Positions 27,930-28,125 of a stretch of DNA of 28,125 nucleotides are shown in pieces. The DNA is from Guillardia theta CCMP2712. Its lineage: Eukaryota; Cryptophyceae; Pyrenomonadales; Geminigeraceae. The stretch covers positions 1,005,299 through 1,033,423 of the forward strand of contig NW_005434664.1 in assembly GCF_000315625.1 (NCBI RefSeq). Reading direction: 5' to 3'. Position numbers and translations under genes: made by a program. Under the pieces are notes generated by a model. That model worked only from the letters and a program-made list of their open reading frames with translations. It ran no database searches and had not been told where the DNA came from. Position 1 is the first letter of the stretch; the number at the start of each line of letters is the position of its first letter.

Positions 27930-28125
27930 CGGAGGTGCCATCAGAGGTATAAATAAAGGGCACTAATTTGCCAGGATACATAGTACCACGGGTACACCTG
28001 GATTACCATTATTATTAATCATAATTAGTATTATGTACCGGTATTAGAAAATGGTAGGGGATAGGGGGGAGCGAAAATGGGTTCTAATTAATGACCGATG
28101 GGAGAAAACATAAAAGAAAACACTG
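27930..28125. other. AT-rich right end with GTAC words
   Basis: AT-rich sequence with ATTATTATTAATCATAATTAG and three GTAC tetramers in about 55 bp (27983, 27992, 28034), and GGGGATAGGGGGG. Similar in flavour to the GTAC-rich blocks at 2.6-5.8 kb. No gene is seen. Confidence 0.4.

Overview
This window looks like nuclear DNA of a eukaryotic alga, most likely a cryptophyte of the Guillardia type. The organism call is inference. It rests on genes split by many GT-AG introns of about 41-60 bp, on one gene with a signal peptide followed by a Phe-led transit-like segment (the two-step plastid address of algae with complex plastids), on abundant pyrimidine/purine microsatellites, and on a CHAT-armadillo protein. 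Nothing prokaryotic was seen: no operons, no ribosome-binding-site spacing, no CRISPR. No rRNA or tRNA gene was recognised.

Layout. 1-2.3 kb: GA-rich low complexity, a small His-rich gene on the minus strand, and GC island A. 2.3-4.7 kb: AT-rich DNA with no convincing gene and a strong excess of the tetramer GTAC. 4.7-5.4 kb: a small basic protein on the plus strand with a 5'-leader intron. 6.3-12.65 kb: an SRS2/UvrD-type DNA helicase on the plus strand, reconstructed here as at least 39 small exons, several of its introns swollen by pentanucleotide and other microsatellites. 12.9-15.5 kb: a ten-exon minus-strand gene for a plastid-targeted, single-pass membrane protein of unknown function, tail to tail with the helicase. 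15.6-15.95 kb: GC island B, at the 5' side of that gene. 16.4-18.9 kb: a minus-strand CHAT-fold protein with thirteen near-identical armadillo repeats, its catalytic Cys position occupied by Arg. 20.04-20.16 kb: a MITE-like inverted repeat beside GC island C. 20.9-22.2 kb: a membrane-anchored NodB/PuuE-like protein that has lost the usual metal ligands (minus). 22.3-22.96 kb: GC island D, between divergent genes. 23.3-24.7 kb: an alpha-kinase (plus). 24.8-26.0 kb: a bestrophin-like channel protein (minus). 26.4-27.0 kb: GC island E, again between divergent genes. 27.1-27.4 kb: a short coiled-coil protein (plus). 27.4-27.8 kb: the 3' part of an unknown minus-strand gene.

How the parts relate. 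The genes are independent nuclear units (DNA repair, plastid membrane, signalling, ion channel), not a pathway cluster. The most unusual shared structure is a set of five CpG-rich islands, each lying 5' of at least one gene and absent from the tail-to-tail junctions. Four of the five contain exactly one palindrome CCGTACGG, each with a GTGA or TCAC word within a few bases. Islands B and E appear to end in the donor site of a 5'-leader intron. The best candidate for an undescribed system is the CHAT-armadillo protein.

All splice models were built by eye from splice-site consensus, reading-frame phase and family resemblance. Individual junctions may be off, but the summed phases are consistent.
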